Below are positions 35,393-44,535 of a stretch of DNA of 64,000 nt, piece after piece (position 1 is the stretch's first letter; each line of letters starts with the position of its first letter). The position numbers were made by a program, and so were the translations under genes. The notes under the pieces are model-generated. The model was not told where the DNA came from, ran no database searches, and saw nothing but the letters and a program-made list of their open reading frames with translations. This stretch comes from Bog-113 sp963752695 (GTDB lineage: Bacteria > Acidobacteriota > Terriglobia > Bryobacterales > Bryobacteraceae), in the NCBI GenBank assembly GCA_963752695.1, contig CAVVZB010000002.1, forward strand, positions 992,001 through 1,056,000, written 5' to 3'.

Positions 35393-36840
35393 TTACGCGA
35401 ATCGTGTGGTCTGCCTGTGTGCTGCGGCTTTGGATGATGCCACTGCCATCCAGCTTCTGGATCGATGAAATCGGGACGGTATTCGTGGTGCGGATGGGCG
35501 CTCGCCATTCGTCACTCGCAGTCGCACCCCAAGTGCCCGCTTCCATCTACTTCTGGCTTGCTCGTGGTGCGCATGCGTTCTTGGAACTCTTCCCTTCGCT
35601 GGCGCAACATGTTGGCGCAACGGAGACAGTGTACCGCCTGCCGTCGTTGATCTGCATTGCCCTTGCAAGCTGGGTCATAGGGCTTATCGCGGCGCGGCTG
35701 ATCGCACCGCAAGCTGCGTGGTTTGCGGCATTCGCTTGTCTTTCCCTTCGCGGCTTCGACTATCAGGCTGCCGATGCACGGCCCTACGCTTTAGGGACTC
35801 TGCTCGCCTCGGTGAGTATCCTGTACCTCGTGCGGTGGTTGGATCGGGCTCGCTGGCAGGACGCCTGCGCGTTTGTTCTGGCAGCGGCATTGCTCTGGCG
35901 GGTACAGCTGGTCTACTGGCCGTTCTATCTGGTCTTTGCGTGCTACGCAGGAGAGCGTCTGATCTCAAAGTCAACGCCGGTCCGCCGCCGCACGGCCGCT
36001 CTGGTGTTCGCTGGAGTGCTAGTCTTACTCCTCCCCGTAGCCGCGGACGCCCTTGCGCTGTTTCGACAAGCGGGAGCCCACGTCATTGTCCCCAAGCCCG
36101 GTAGGAGCGAACTCTGGCGGTCATTGAAAATGGGGCTGATCGCTCTGTGCGGCCTAGGAGCTTGGGCCATCTATCGATTCTCAGGGAAAAAGCCCGGATC
36201 GCAAATCACGCGCTCCACATGGGTCCTCCTTGCGTCATGGTGGTTGGTGCAACCCTTGTCCCTGTTCGCCTTTTCCTGGGTAACCGGCACCAGTGTGTTT
36301 GTCGATCGGTATCTTTCAATTGCGCTTCCGGGGGCAGCCTTGATTGCCACCGCAGCCGCGAGCCTGCACCTGACCGCGCGGCAATGGCGGGCAGCGGCGC
36401 TGGTCTTAGGTGTGATCGCATTAGCGGTACTCGGGCAATGGCGGGCGCCATGGCCGCGGCACCACAATTCCGACTGGCGCGGGGCCGCCCATGCCATCGA
36501 CGCTCTGGCGCTAGGGCTCGAATTGCCCATCATCGTACCCAGTCCGTTTATCGAAGCGCGTCCACCCGCTTTGACCTCTGCCTATCCCTTGCCCGGATTT
36601 CTTTATGCGCATCTGCTGGTCTACCCGGTCAATGGGACGCCGGTCCTTCTCCCATACGAGGGCGGGTCTTGGAATACCGCACTCGCCGGTCAGAAACGAT
36701 TTATTCTCTACGGTCCTCACGGCGGGGTCCGGGCAATCGAGACCTCGCTCATGTCCCAATCGAGTTTCACGGGCTGGCGCAATCACCCGTTAGGAGACTT
36801 CGGGGACGTTGAAGCGATCCTCTTCGAGGCACCGTTGTGA
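35383..36840 (+). CDS. polytopic membrane protein, GT-C glycosyltransferase-like
   Basis: A 485-residue membrane protein with about ten hydrophobic segments. The first loop holds SSFWIDEIGT, an acidic D-E pair just after helix one, as in GT-C enzymes of the ArnT/PMT type that use lipid-linked sugars. An RPYALGTLLASVSILYLVRWL segment and a C-terminal soluble part of about 100 residues follow the GT-C plan. Donor and acceptor are unknown, and the identification rests on topology and the D-E pair. It overlaps its upstream and downstream genes (10 bases and GTGA). Confidence 0.65.
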   Translation: MGLITRIVWSACVLRLWMMPLPSSFWIDEIGTVFVVRMGARHSSLAVAPQVPASIYFWLARGAHAFLELFPSLAQHVGATETVYRLPSLICIALASWVIGLIAARLIAPQAAWFAAFACLSLRGFDYQAADARPYALGTLLASVSILYLVRWLDRARWQDACAFVLAAALLWRVQLVYWPFYLVFACYAGERLISKSTPVRRRTAALVFAGVLVLLLPVAADALALFRQAGAHVIVPKPGRSELWRSLKMGLIALCGLGAWAIYRFSGKKPGSQITRSTWVLLASWWLVQPLSLFAFSWVTGTSVFVDRYLSIALPGAALIATAAASLHLTARQWRAAALVLGVIALAVLGQWRAPWPRHHNSDWRGAAHAIDALALGLELPIIVPSPFIEARPPALTSAYPLPGFLYAHLLVYPVNGTPVLLPYEGGSWNTALAGQKRFILYGPHGGVRAIETSLMSQSSFTGWRNHPLGDFGDVEAILFEAPL

Positions 36841-37292
36841 GCGGTGGTAGCCTGATCGTCATGCGCCGGATTCTGCTTGGGATGTTGTTCGTAGCCGGGA
36901 TTGGGTGCTCCAACCCGGTCGCCGTAAATATCCAAGTTCTGCCGGATTACGCCAACCTCTTCCCCACCGACGGCCTTCTCAGGATGGACCGCGTTCCCGC
37001 TCATCTGTTGGAGAAACCGTTCATGCCCGGCGGTAACCTGGCGACCTACCAGCGCGGTTATCAAATCGGATTGGGAAAAATGCAGGATGCTTCGACCGCG
37101 GCATTTCTGCTGCTGGACTGGAAAAAAGTTCTGGGGAACGCAACGTACCTCGCACACATGGGCGGCTACTTCGGAACGGATTCCGCTCGGCCCCTATATG
37201 TGTTCACCAAGGGTCCCTGGATCGCCGTCATAGCAGGCTTGCCCGAGTCCCAAGCCGATCCCGTAGCAAGAACGTTAGCGGCGCACCTTTGA
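36837..37292 (+). CDS. small lipoprotein of unknown function
   Basis: A 151-residue protein from GTG 36837 (GTGA overlap), or 143 residues from ATG 36861. From the second start it has a compact lipoprotein signal, MRRILLGMLFVAGIGC, with the lipobox cysteine as residue 16. The mature part has no family I recognise; TDGLLRMDRVPAHLLEKPF and an AGLPESQADPVARTLAAHL tail can be seen. A TTGA overlap couples it to the hydrolase gene. Export to the inner or outer membrane is expected; role unknown. Confidence 0.65.
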   Translation: MSGGSLIVMRRILLGMLFVAGIGCSNPVAVNIQVLPDYANLFPTDGLLRMDRVPAHLLEKPFMPGGNLATYQRGYQIGLGKMQDASTAAFLLLDWKKVLGNATYLAHMGGYFGTDSARPLYVFTKGPWIAVIAGLPESQADPVARTLAAHL

Positions 37293-37930
37293 CTTTCATA
37301 CCATTCATACAGGCCGGTGTTCGGGGCTTCTTGCACACACCGGAAAACAGCAACAATCAGGGATTTGTCCTGACCCATGGCGCTGGAGGAAACTGCGCAT
37401 CCGGGCTGTTGGTGAAGGTCGCGGAGGCCTTAACAAGCAAAGGATACACCGTGCTGCGGATTGATCTTCCATTTCGACAGCGCCGTCCCACTGGACCGCC
37501 CGGTGCCGGTGCGCACGTTCAAGATCAAGCCAATATTCAGGAAGCGGCCATGGCCATGCGCGCCATGGTTTCCGGCCCTATTTTTATCGGCGGTCAATCC
37601 TATGGCGGACGGCAAGCAACCTTGTTGGCCGCGGAACATCCAACCGCCGCCGACGGCTTGCTGCTGCTCTCGTATCCACTGCACGCGCCCGGGAAAACGC
37701 AGATGCGTACCCAGCACTTCCCTGCCCTGAAACTTCCGGCATTATTCGTTCAGGGAACCCGCGATCCGTTCGCCTCCGCCGGCGAGATTCGTGGCGCGGT
37801 GACAATAATCCCGGCGCGCACCTCGGTTTCCATTGTGGAAGGCGCGGGACATGATCTTAAGTCTGGCAAATTCGATATAGAAGCTCTTGTGATCGAGCCG
37901 TTCCAGCAAGTGCTTGAGATCCAGCCGTGA
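37289..37930 (+). CDS. alpha/beta hydrolase
   Basis: A 213-residue alpha/beta hydrolase of the small COG3571/dienelactone-hydrolase-like type. The oxyanion segment is FVLTHGAGGNCASG, the nucleophile serine is in IGGQSYGGRQA, the acid is the aspartate of FVQGTRDPFAS and the histidine is in VEGAGHDLKSG, so the triad is complete. The start is TTG in a TTGA overlap with the lipoprotein gene. No signal peptide, so a cytoplasmic enzyme with unknown ester or C-C substrate. The stop overlaps the P-type ATPase start (GTGA). Confidence 0.8.
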   Translation: MTFIPFIQAGVRGFLHTPENSNNQGFVLTHGAGGNCASGLLVKVAEALTSKGYTVLRIDLPFRQRRPTGPPGAGAHVQDQANIQEAAMAMRAMVSGPIFIGGQSYGGRQATLLAAEHPTAADGLLLLSYPLHAPGKTQMRTQHFPALKLPALFVQGTRDPFASAGEIRGAVTIIPARTSVSIVEGAGHDLKSGKFDIEALVIEPFQQVLEIQP

Positions 37931-40167
37931 GCGGCCTGGTCAATATCGGAACGCCCGCTCCGCCCAATATCGCCAAGGACCCAGTCTGCGGCATGACCGT
38001 GGACCGCAATCGAAATGCAGGCCTGTCTTTGTTCGACGGGGTCACTTACTTTTTCTGCTCGCCCGGTTGTCTGCGGAAGTTCGAGTCCGATCCCCAGAAG
38101 TACCTGAATCCCTCGCCCGTCGCCCCCGAACACGCCCGAGGGGACTACACGTGTCCCATGCACCCGGATGTAGTGAGCGACCGGCCGGAAGCATGCCCCA
38201 TTTGTGGCATGGCTCTAGAGCCGCGCACGATTTCGCTCACCGAGGAGAAAAGCCCGGAGTTATCGCTCATGACCCGGCGGTTCTGGCTAGCGGCAATACT
38301 GAGCGCGCCCCTGCTGTTCGCGATGCTCCATCCCCTGCCCGTATGGATCGAATGCGCAGCTGCAACCGTGATCGTGACCATTGCGGGCTGGCCGATCTTT
38401 CAGCGCGCGTGGGCCTCGCTCATCCATCGCAGTCCCAACATGTTCACGCTTATTGGCATCGGGGCGGGAACCGCTTACCTATACAGTCTCGCCGCATGGT
38501 CCCTCGGGACAAGCAATCTCTATTTCGAGCCGGCAGGCGTGATCATCACGCTGGTCTTACTGGGACAGGTCCTCGAACTGCGCGCGCGGGCGCAGACCAG
38601 CAGTGCTCTCCGGGGCTTACTGAACCTGGCGCCCAAGAACGCTCGCGTGGTGCGGGACAGCGGCGCTGAAGAAGACATGCCCCTCGACTCCATCGCGAAG
38701 GGTTGCAAGTTGCGCGTCAGGCCCGGCGAGAGCATCCCAGTGGATGGCGTGGTGCTTGAAGGCACCAGTTCGGTAGACGAGTCGATGATTACCGGCGAGG
38801 CGCTCCCCGTCGAGAAATCGGCGGGCGCTCCGGTCACCGGTGGCACGGTGAACGGCACCGGAAGTCTGATCATGCGCGCCGACCGAGTAGGCTCTGAGAC
38901 GGTACTCGCCAATATCGTGCGTTTGGTCAGCGAGGCCCAGCGAACGCGCGCACCCATTCAACGGCTTGCGGATTTGGTCGCATCCTACTTCGTACCCGCA
39001 GTGCTTTTCATCGCGCTAGCCACGTTCGCGTTGTGGGCCGCTTTCGGGCCGCAACCCCGTTTCGCAAACGCTTTGGTTAATTCCGTGGCGGTTGTCATCA
39101 TTGCGTGCCCTTGCGCCCTCGGGCTGGCAACCCCGATGTCGATTATGGTCGGAACCGGACGCGGCGCGCGTGCCGGCATTCTCATCCGGAGCGCCGAGGC
39201 GCTTGAAACCTTCGAGAAAGTGGACACTCTGGTTCTCGATAAAACCGGGACGATAACTGAAGGCAAGCCGGGACTCGTCGCCATTTGGCCTGTCGCGGGC
39301 CAGGCCGAAGACGAATTACTCAGACTGACCGGTAGTCTCGAACAAGCCAGCGAGCACCCTTTAGCCGCGGCAGTGGTCCGAGCGGCGCGCAACCGGGAGC
39401 TTGCACTCACCGCTCCTGCCAGCTTCCGCTCGGTCCCTGGAAGAGGCATTGGCGGCTTGGTGGACGCCCGGCAGGTCCTAGTCGGGAACAGCAGCTGGAT
39501 GGTGGAACATGGGGTCGTCGTGGATACTCTGCTGCAATACGGAAGCGACCCTCAGACACTATTGTTCGTGGCTATCGACGGGCGTGCTGCGGGAGTGCTC
39601 GGCGTTGCCGATCCAATTAAAGCGACCACGGCCGAGGCTATCCGCATGTTGAAGGCTGAGCGACTGAGGGTCGTCATGCTTTCAGGGGATACCCGGGTTG
39701 TTGCCGAGGCCGTCGCGGCCGAACTCGGCATTGACGAGGTGCATGCCGAAGTCCTGCCCCACGAGAAGAGCGCAGTTATCAAGGCGCTGCAAGCCCAGGG
39801 TCATACCGTCGCCATGGCTGGTGACGGAGTGAACGATGCGCCAGCGCTCGCCGCTGCCCAAGTTGGCATCGCGATGGGAACGGGCGCCGACATCGCAAAG
39901 GAAAGCGCCGGAATCACTCTGGTGAAAGGCGATCTGCGTGGCCTTGTGCGCGCACGCCGGCTCAGCCGCGCCACTATGTCCAACATCCGGCAAAACCTTT
40001 GGTTTGCATTCCTCTACAACGCTCTGGGAGTTCCGCTTGCTGCTGGGCTACTCTATCCATTCTTCGGAATTCTGTTGAGCCCCATGATCGCCAGCGCCGC
40101 AATGACGTTCAGCTCGGTTTCGGTGATTGCCAATGCGCTCCGGCTTAGACAAGTCCGTCTAGATTAG
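37927..40167 (+). CDS. copA: copper-type P1B ATPase with YHS and heavy-metal-binding N-terminus
   Basis: A 746-residue heavy-metal transporting ATPase. The N-terminus holds a YHS-type domain (DPVCGMTVDRN and FFCSPGCLRKFE, residues 18-60) and a heavy-metal-binding domain (YTCPMHPDVV and CPICGMALEP, residues 75-101) rather than the usual CxxC ferredoxin-like domain. The actuator has TGEALPVE, the transmembrane metal site is CPC at residues 394-396, the phosphorylation site is LDKTGTITEG near residue 437, and SEHPLA and AGDGVNDAPAL follow. CPC with these motifs points to Cu(I) or Ag(I) export. GTG start coupled to the hydrolase gene; the last 9 bases overlap the convergent hisA. Confidence 0.9.
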   Translation: MSGLVNIGTPAPPNIAKDPVCGMTVDRNRNAGLSLFDGVTYFFCSPGCLRKFESDPQKYLNPSPVAPEHARGDYTCPMHPDVVSDRPEACPICGMALEPRTISLTEEKSPELSLMTRRFWLAAILSAPLLFAMLHPLPVWIECAAATVIVTIAGWPIFQRAWASLIHRSPNMFTLIGIGAGTAYLYSLAAWSLGTSNLYFEPAGVIITLVLLGQVLELRARAQTSSALRGLLNLAPKNARVVRDSGAEEDMPLDSIAKGCKLRVRPGESIPVDGVVLEGTSSVDESMITGEALPVEKSAGAPVTGGTVNGTGSLIMRADRVGSETVLANIVRLVSEAQRTRAPIQRLADLVASYFVPAVLFIALATFALWAAFGPQPRFANALVNSVAVVIIACPCALGLATPMSIMVGTGRGARAGILIRSAEALETFEKVDTLVLDKTGTITEGKPGLVAIWPVAGQAEDELLRLTGSLEQASEHPLAAAVVRAARNRELALTAPASFRSVPGRGIGGLVDARQVLVGNSSWMVEHGVVVDTLLQYGSDPQTLLFVAIDGRAAGVLGVADPIKATTAEAIRMLKAERLRVVMLSGDTRVVAEAVAAELGIDEVHAEVLPHEKSAVIKALQAQGHTVAMAGDGVNDAPALAAAQVGIAMGTGADIAKESAGITLVKGDLRGLVRARRLSRATMSNIRQNLWFAFLYNALGVPLAAGLLYPFFGILLSPMIASAAMTFSSVSVIANALRLRQVRLD

Positions 40168-40854
40168 GCAACGCAGCTCACTCAGAGTAAGCCGGCCCGT
40201 ATAAATTGCCATCCCAACCGCGGCATGGATATGCATTGCTTGCAGCGCGCGGATATCTTCGATCGTAGTCACGCCACCAGCAGCCGTAATCTCGTGATCG
40301 GTAAGTTCGCGAAGGCCGCGAAACCATTCGAGATTCGTCCCTTGCATCATCCCTTCTTTGTCCACATAAGTGCAGAGGAAACCGGAACAATAAGGCTCCA
40401 GAGACCGGATGACCTTGTCTGCTGTCAAATCCGTGGTTCGAGTCCAGCCGCCGACCACGATATGTCCCGCCTTGGAATCGAGAGCAATGACTATCCTTTC
40501 TCGTCCAACAGCCTCGACCAGTGCTTCGAGAAAACTAACACTGATGCCGTCTTGAGTGAACGCAGCAGTCCCCACGATCACTCGGTGGACACCTTGGGCG
40601 ACGAGTGAACGAGCACGTGCAACTGAGCGCACGCCTCCGCCGACGCGGGTGGTCGCACGCGTGGCAAGCTGTTCGACCAGAGCGTCATTCGCGCCCTTTC
40701 CCATAGCGGCGTCCAAATCGATAACCTGGATTTGTGGGAAGCCATGAAACTGCTCCAGCACCGCGAGCGGTGACTCCACTTCCAAAGCCTTGTCGCGCCC
40801 TTGAACCAGTTGGACCGCTTTACCGTCCATTAGGTCGATACATGGAATAATCAA
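40159..40854 (-). CDS. hisA: ProFAR isomerase
   Basis: HisA opens the phosphoribosyl ring of ProFAR to PRFAR, the fourth step of histidine synthesis. The 231-residue TIM barrel begins IIPCIDLMDGKAVQLVQG with the catalytic aspartate in the first strand. RVGGGVRSVA and the phosphate-binding AAGGVTTIEDI are typical. The second aspartate is probably in WTRTTDLTA. It is the last gene of the his series and ends inside the convergent ATPase gene. ATG overlaps the hisF stop by four bases. Confidence 0.92.
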   Translation of the reverse strand: MIIPCIDLMDGKAVQLVQGRDKALEVESPLAVLEQFHGFPQIQVIDLDAAMGKGANDALVEQLATRATTRVGGGVRSVARARSLVAQGVHRVIVGTAAFTQDGISVSFLEALVEAVGRERIVIALDSKAGHIVVGGWTRTTDLTADKVIRSLEPYCSGFLCTYVDKEGMMQGTNLEWFRGLRELTDHEITAAGGVTTIEDIRALQAMHIHAAVGMAIYTGRLTLSELRCLI

Positions 40855-41615
40855 GGCGCCGTCCTGATTGGAATTCCCTCTTTATCCAAGTATTCCTTAA
40901 GATCGCTGATGCGGATAGTTCCGTAGTGGAATACCGAAGCAGCCAGGGCTGCATCCGCCTGGCCCTCGGTCAATACACGTGCAAAGTCCTCGACATTTCC
41001 AGCCCCGCCCGATGCTACCACTGGGATTGAGGTAGCTTGCGAAACGGCGCGCGTCAGCTCGCAATCGAAGCCGCCCTTTACACCGTCGGAATCCATGGAC
41101 GTTAGTAAGATCTCGCCAGCGCCGAGTTCGTTCCCACGCGCAGCCCAGTGTACTGCATCCATACCTTCGTCATCGCGTCCTCCTCGAGTAAACACGTTCC
41201 ATCGACCCGGCCCGATGCGCCGCGCATCGATGGCGAGCACCACGGCCTGAGCTCCGAAATCGTCGCTTAACTCGCGAATGAGTTGGGGGCGGCGAACGGC
41301 CGCCGTATTCACCGAGATCTTGTCTGCCCCGGCAAGCAGGATCTCGCGCGCGTCGGCGACAGATCGGATGCCGCCCCCAACCGCCAATGGAATGAAGACT
41401 TCGCGCGCCGTGCGATCGACGACGCTCGCCATGATCGAGCGCGCGTCGCTCGATGCAGTAATGTCGAGAAACACCAACTCGTCCGCACCTTCCCGGTTGT
41501 AACGCGCTGCCAGTTCCACCGGATCGCCCGCGTCACGAAGAGAAACAAAGTTGATCCCTTTCACCACGCGCCCACCGGTAACATCAAGACAAGGAATAAT
41601 GCGTTTGGCAAGCAT
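40851..41615 (-). CDS. hisF: imidazole glycerol phosphate synthase, cyclase subunit
   Basis: The cyclase half of the HisHF enzyme, 254 residues from ATG 41615, one base after the hisH stop. LAKRIIPCLDVTGGRVVKG has the first catalytic aspartate, AIDARR carries the second, and GGGIRSVADARE plus ASGGAGNVEDF are the two phosphate-binding loops of the duplicated half barrels. It uses ammonia delivered by HisH to make imidazole glycerol phosphate and AICAR. A start further upstream (41636) would overlap hisH needlessly. Confidence 0.93.
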   Translation of the reverse strand: MLAKRIIPCLDVTGGRVVKGINFVSLRDAGDPVELAARYNREGADELVFLDITASSDARSIMASVVDRTAREVFIPLAVGGGIRSVADAREILLAGADKISVNTAAVRRPQLIRELSDDFGAQAVVLAIDARRIGPGRWNVFTRGGRDDEGMDAVHWAARGNELGAGEILLTSMDSDGVKGGFDCELTRAVSQATSIPVVASGGAGNVEDFARVLTEGQADAALAASVFHYGTIRISDLKEYLDKEGIPIRTAP

Positions 41616-41616
41616 C

Positions 41617-42213
41617 TTAGAGATCGAGAAACGCACGAATCAGCAACTGTCCCGCAAGACCCGATTTCTCAGGATGAAACTGTACTCCGAAGATGTTGTC
41701 CTGTTCCACAGCGGCCGCGTAGCGCAGCCCATATTCGCAGGACGCGGAACTAACATCGGAATCCGGAACATAGTAACTATGGGCGAAGTAAACCCAGGGA
41801 TGTGATGACGGAAGCTTGTTAAACAAGCGAGCGCCGCTTTTTACCTCCAATTGATTCCATCCCATGTGCGGGACGCGAAGCCCTTCCGGGAACCTTTGCG
41901 CGCGGCCTGGATAAAGACCGAGGCCCCGCGCTTCAGGTGCTTCGTCACTGCCCTCGAAGAGCGCTTGCATTCCAAGGCAAATACCCAGAAATGGCACTCC
42001 GCCGCAAATTTTAGGGATGAGACAATCGCGCAGATTCTGCTCATCCAGCGCCCGCATCATCTGGCCGAAATGACCAACACCCGGTAGCAGAATCTTCGAT
42101 GCCGCTTGCAAATCGCGCGCGGTACGAGCGAGGGAGTATTGCGCCTGCAACGCATCCAGAGTATTTGCAACCGAGCGCAGGTTGCCAGCCCCGTAATCGA
42201 TGATCGCAATCAA
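41617..42213 (-). CDS. hisH: imidazole glycerol phosphate synthase, glutaminase subunit
   Basis: A 198-residue class I glutamine amidotransferase. It begins IAIIDYGAGNLRSV, the nucleophile cysteine is in FLGICLGMQALFEGSDEA, and the histidine/glutamate pair is in GVQFHPEKSGLAGQ. The triad is complete. It feeds ammonia to HisF. The start overlaps the hisB stop by four bases and the stop lies one base before hisF. Confidence 0.94.
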   Translation of the reverse strand: MIAIIDYGAGNLRSVANTLDALQAQYSLARTARDLQAASKILLPGVGHFGQMMRALDEQNLRDCLIPKICGGVPFLGICLGMQALFEGSDEAPEARGLGLYPGRAQRFPEGLRVPHMGWNQLEVKSGARLFNKLPSSHPWVYFAHSYYVPDSDVSSASCEYGLRYAAAVEQDNIFGVQFHPEKSGLAGQLLIRAFLDL

Positions 42214-42800
42214 AGCAAACCCTTGGTCGAGGGAAGTTGATCGCGCAATCGCTCGTCAAATGAACAGGCGTATCGCATCGCGCGCGCCCAACACTTGAAG
42301 ATCGCTTCGATCTTGTGGTGATTTGACCGCCCGTACATGACTTTGGCGTGTAAGTTTGCGCCCGCGTGTTGGACGAAGCCACCGAAGAAATCAGGTAGTA
42401 ACTCCGTCTGTAATTCCCCTACTTGTGGCGCGCTAACCTGATCCTCATACACTAGTGCCGATCGCCCACCCAGATCCACCGCTACAACAGCAAGCGTTTC
42501 ATCCATGGGGAGCACGAAATACCCCGCTCGATTAATTCCTTTCCGATCGCCCAGTGCTTCGGCGAAAAGCTGTCCGATAACAATACCCGTATCTTCGACG
42601 GTATGATGCTGATCCACATGCAAGTCTCCCGAACAATCGACCGTGAAGTCGAAAGCGCCGTGCCGGGCGAATAGATCCAGCATGTGGTCCAGGAATCCAA
42701 TTCCAGTCGCGTTCCGGTAAGTGCCTGTGCCGTCGATGTCAAGAGACGCGTGAATCCGGGTTTCATTAGTCCGCCGGTCGATGGTGGCCCGGCGACTCAT
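42210..42800 (-). CDS. hisB: imidazoleglycerol-phosphate dehydratase
   Basis: A 196-residue monofunctional dehydratase. GIGFLDHMLDLFARHGAF, DQHHTVEDTGIVIG and GRSNHHKIEAIFK are the manganese-binding and catalytic histidine motifs of the family. It makes imidazole acetol phosphate. No N-terminal HAD phosphatase domain is fused, unlike in E. coli. The neighbouring HAD protein may supply the missing phosphatase. ATG overlaps the HAD stop by four bases. Confidence 0.94.
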   Translation of the reverse strand: MSRRATIDRRTNETRIHASLDIDGTGTYRNATGIGFLDHMLDLFARHGAFDFTVDCSGDLHVDQHHTVEDTGIVIGQLFAEALGDRKGINRAGYFVLPMDETLAVVAVDLGGRSALVYEDQVSAPQVGELQTELLPDFFGGFVQHAGANLHAKVMYGRSNHHKIEAIFKCWARAMRYACSFDERLRDQLPSTKGLL

Positions 42801-43483
42801 AACCGCTCCAGTGTGCTTTCAAGTTCGTGAATACTCTCCAGAACCGCTATCGCTCCGCGGCTTGTTAGGCTCGAGATTGAAACCTGGCGCTCTGGCGTCT
42901 CTGGCCCGACGATCCCAATAAAAGGCACTCCGGCCTGCTCGGCACTCCGGGCATCGTCGGCCGTGTCGCCTATGTAGAAAACCCGGTTATGTGGAACCTG
43001 CTCGCGGATCTTGAACAAGCCTTCGGGATGCGGCTTCCCATGCTGAACATCGTCTGTCGCTACAATCGGGTGAAACACTCCCGGGGCAAACCGCTGTAAG
43101 GTGACCTCCGCCTCTTCGCGCAAACGACCAGTAAAAATAGTCAGCTGATAACTGCGGGCGAGGCGTTCGAACAGGCCCCGATCGGCAATCCAACGTTCAC
43201 GTTGAATCAGACCGGAGTAACCCGTCTCCCCACGAAAGACAAGCTGAAAATGCCGAACGATCTGCTCGTAAGGAACCTCTTTGCCCGCGTCACGGATCAG
43301 GCGCTGCGATAACGCCCAATCGTCGTTCCATCCCACTTGCATCTTGAATTCCTGGATCGTTTCGACCGGAACCAGGTTGCCTGTGAAATGGTGTACCGTC
43401 TCGCGAATGGCTTTGCGGTAAGAGTCGCTCACGTCGACCAGCACGCCATCCATATCGAAGATCAGTAAGCCGTGAACCATCAC
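42797..43483 (-). CDS. HAD-family phosphatase, candidate histidinol-phosphatase
   Basis: A 228-residue HAD subfamily IA protein. Motif I is LLIFDMDGVLVDVSDSYR, motif II the threonine in IFTGRLREE, the lysine is in GKPHPEGLFKI and motif IV is YIGDTADDARSAEQAGV, so the phosphatase residues are intact. It resembles a HAD group (TIGR01548-like) often placed in his operons between hisC and hisB. No other histidinol-phosphatase is present in this operon, so this role is a reasonable inference, but any phospho-compound could be its substrate. Overlaps both neighbours by four bases. Confidence 0.82.
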   Translation of the reverse strand: MMVHGLLIFDMDGVLVDVSDSYRKAIRETVHHFTGNLVPVETIQEFKMQVGWNDDWALSQRLIRDAGKEVPYEQIVRHFQLVFRGETGYSGLIQRERWIADRGLFERLARSYQLTIFTGRLREEAEVTLQRFAPGVFHPIVATDDVQHGKPHPEGLFKIREQVPHNRVFYIGDTADDARSAEQAGVPFIGIVGPETPERQVSISSLTSRGAIAVLESIHELESTLERL

Positions 43484-44535
43484 CAGATGCGCTCCAACTC
43501 ATCCAACATGCGCCGCGTTTGCGCGCACGTGCCCACGGTGATACGAACCGCCCCTGGGATCTCATAACTGCGATCGCGCACCAGGATGGCCCGGTCACGC
43601 AATGCGGTCTGGATCTCACGAGCGCGGGTCCCCGTGTAGACCAAGACGAAATTCGCCACGCTGGGAACAAACTCGATTCCGAGCCGCCGCAGACCCTCGC
43701 AAAGAATGTCGCGGGCGGCTAACGTTTCTTGAACCGTGTCCGCAATGAACTGGCGGTCCTCGGTGGCCTCCGCCGCAGCAGCCGCCGCCAGCATGTTCAC
43801 GCTATACGGAGACTGCGCTTTTCTTAGATACTCAATGTTCGCTGCTTGCGAAAATAGAACGCCGATGCGCATGGCGGCCATGCCGTATATTTTCGAAAAC
43901 GTGCGGCTGACGAAGAGGTTTGGATACCGGAATAACAACGGCAATGCGCTAACTCCGGCAAATTCGAAGTAAGCTTCATCGAACAAGACTACGGCATTCT
44001 TGGCCCGCTGCAGGATGAGTTCGACTGCATCCAGATCGATACCCACACCGGTCGGATTATTAGGATTAGAAACGATCACCGCTCGTGTCCCATCGTCGAT
44101 CGCCGACAGGAGGCCGTCGAGCGGAAATGCGAGCCTGGGTGGAACGTAGTCCACTTCCCGGACAGTCGCGCCGGCCAGTTCCGAATAGAAACGATACATC
44201 GCGTAAGACGGGCGCAGAAGTAGAACGGTGTCCCCATCGTCGACGTAAGTGTTTACGAAAACCTGGATAGCTTCATCCGTGCCGTTAGTCAGCAGTAAAG
44301 AATCGGGCGCTACTCTAAAATGCTCAGCAAGTTTGCTTTTCGCACTGACATAGTCCGGATAAACAGAAAGGCTCTCGGAGTCCAGATGATTGCGCAGGAA
44401 ATCGGTCACACGGGGCGAACAGCCGGTCGTGTTTTCGTTGAAGTCGAGCCGCAGGTTTCCGAGCCGGCCGCCAGTTGGCGGAACGTATGGCGCCATGTCC
44501 AACACGGCTTGCCGCGGCTTGGGATACTCACTCAT
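43480..44535 (-). CDS. hisC: histidinol-phosphate aminotransferase
   Basis: A 351-residue class I PLP aminotransferase. It starts MSEYPKPRQAVLDMAPYVPP with the ATG at 44535, and LDFNENTTGCSP is the usual HisC opening. The PLP lysine is in FVSRTFSKIYGMAAMRIGV, and VSNPNNPTG and FDEAYFEFAG contact the cofactor. It converts imidazole acetol phosphate to histidinol phosphate. The same frame is open upstream into hisD because of the hisD frameshift, but the ATG here overlaps the restored hisD stop (ATGA), which is the natural start. Overlaps the HAD gene by four bases. Confidence 0.92.
   Translation of the reverse strand: MSEYPKPRQAVLDMAPYVPPTGGRLGNLRLDFNENTTGCSPRVTDFLRNHLDSESLSVYPDYVSAKSKLAEHFRVAPDSLLLTNGTDEAIQVFVNTYVDDGDTVLLLRPSYAMYRFYSELAGATVREVDYVPPRLAFPLDGLLSAIDDGTRAVIVSNPNNPTGVGIDLDAVELILQRAKNAVVLFDEAYFEFAGVSALPLLFRYPNLFVSRTFSKIYGMAAMRIGVLFSQAANIEYLRKAQSPYSVNMLAAAAAAEATEDRQFIADTVQETLAARDILCEGLRRLGIEFVPSVANFVLVYTGTRAREIQTALRDRAILVRDRSYEIPGAVRITVGTCAQTRRMLDELERIW

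Noticed and set aside
36147..36812. A 221-residue + strand open frame
   Set aside because: It is a shadow in another frame of the GT-C-like membrane protein gene, with arginine-rich low-quality sequence.
37914..38669. A 251-residue + strand open frame
   Set aside because: It overlaps the copper ATPase in another frame, and the ATPase carries all the expected motifs.
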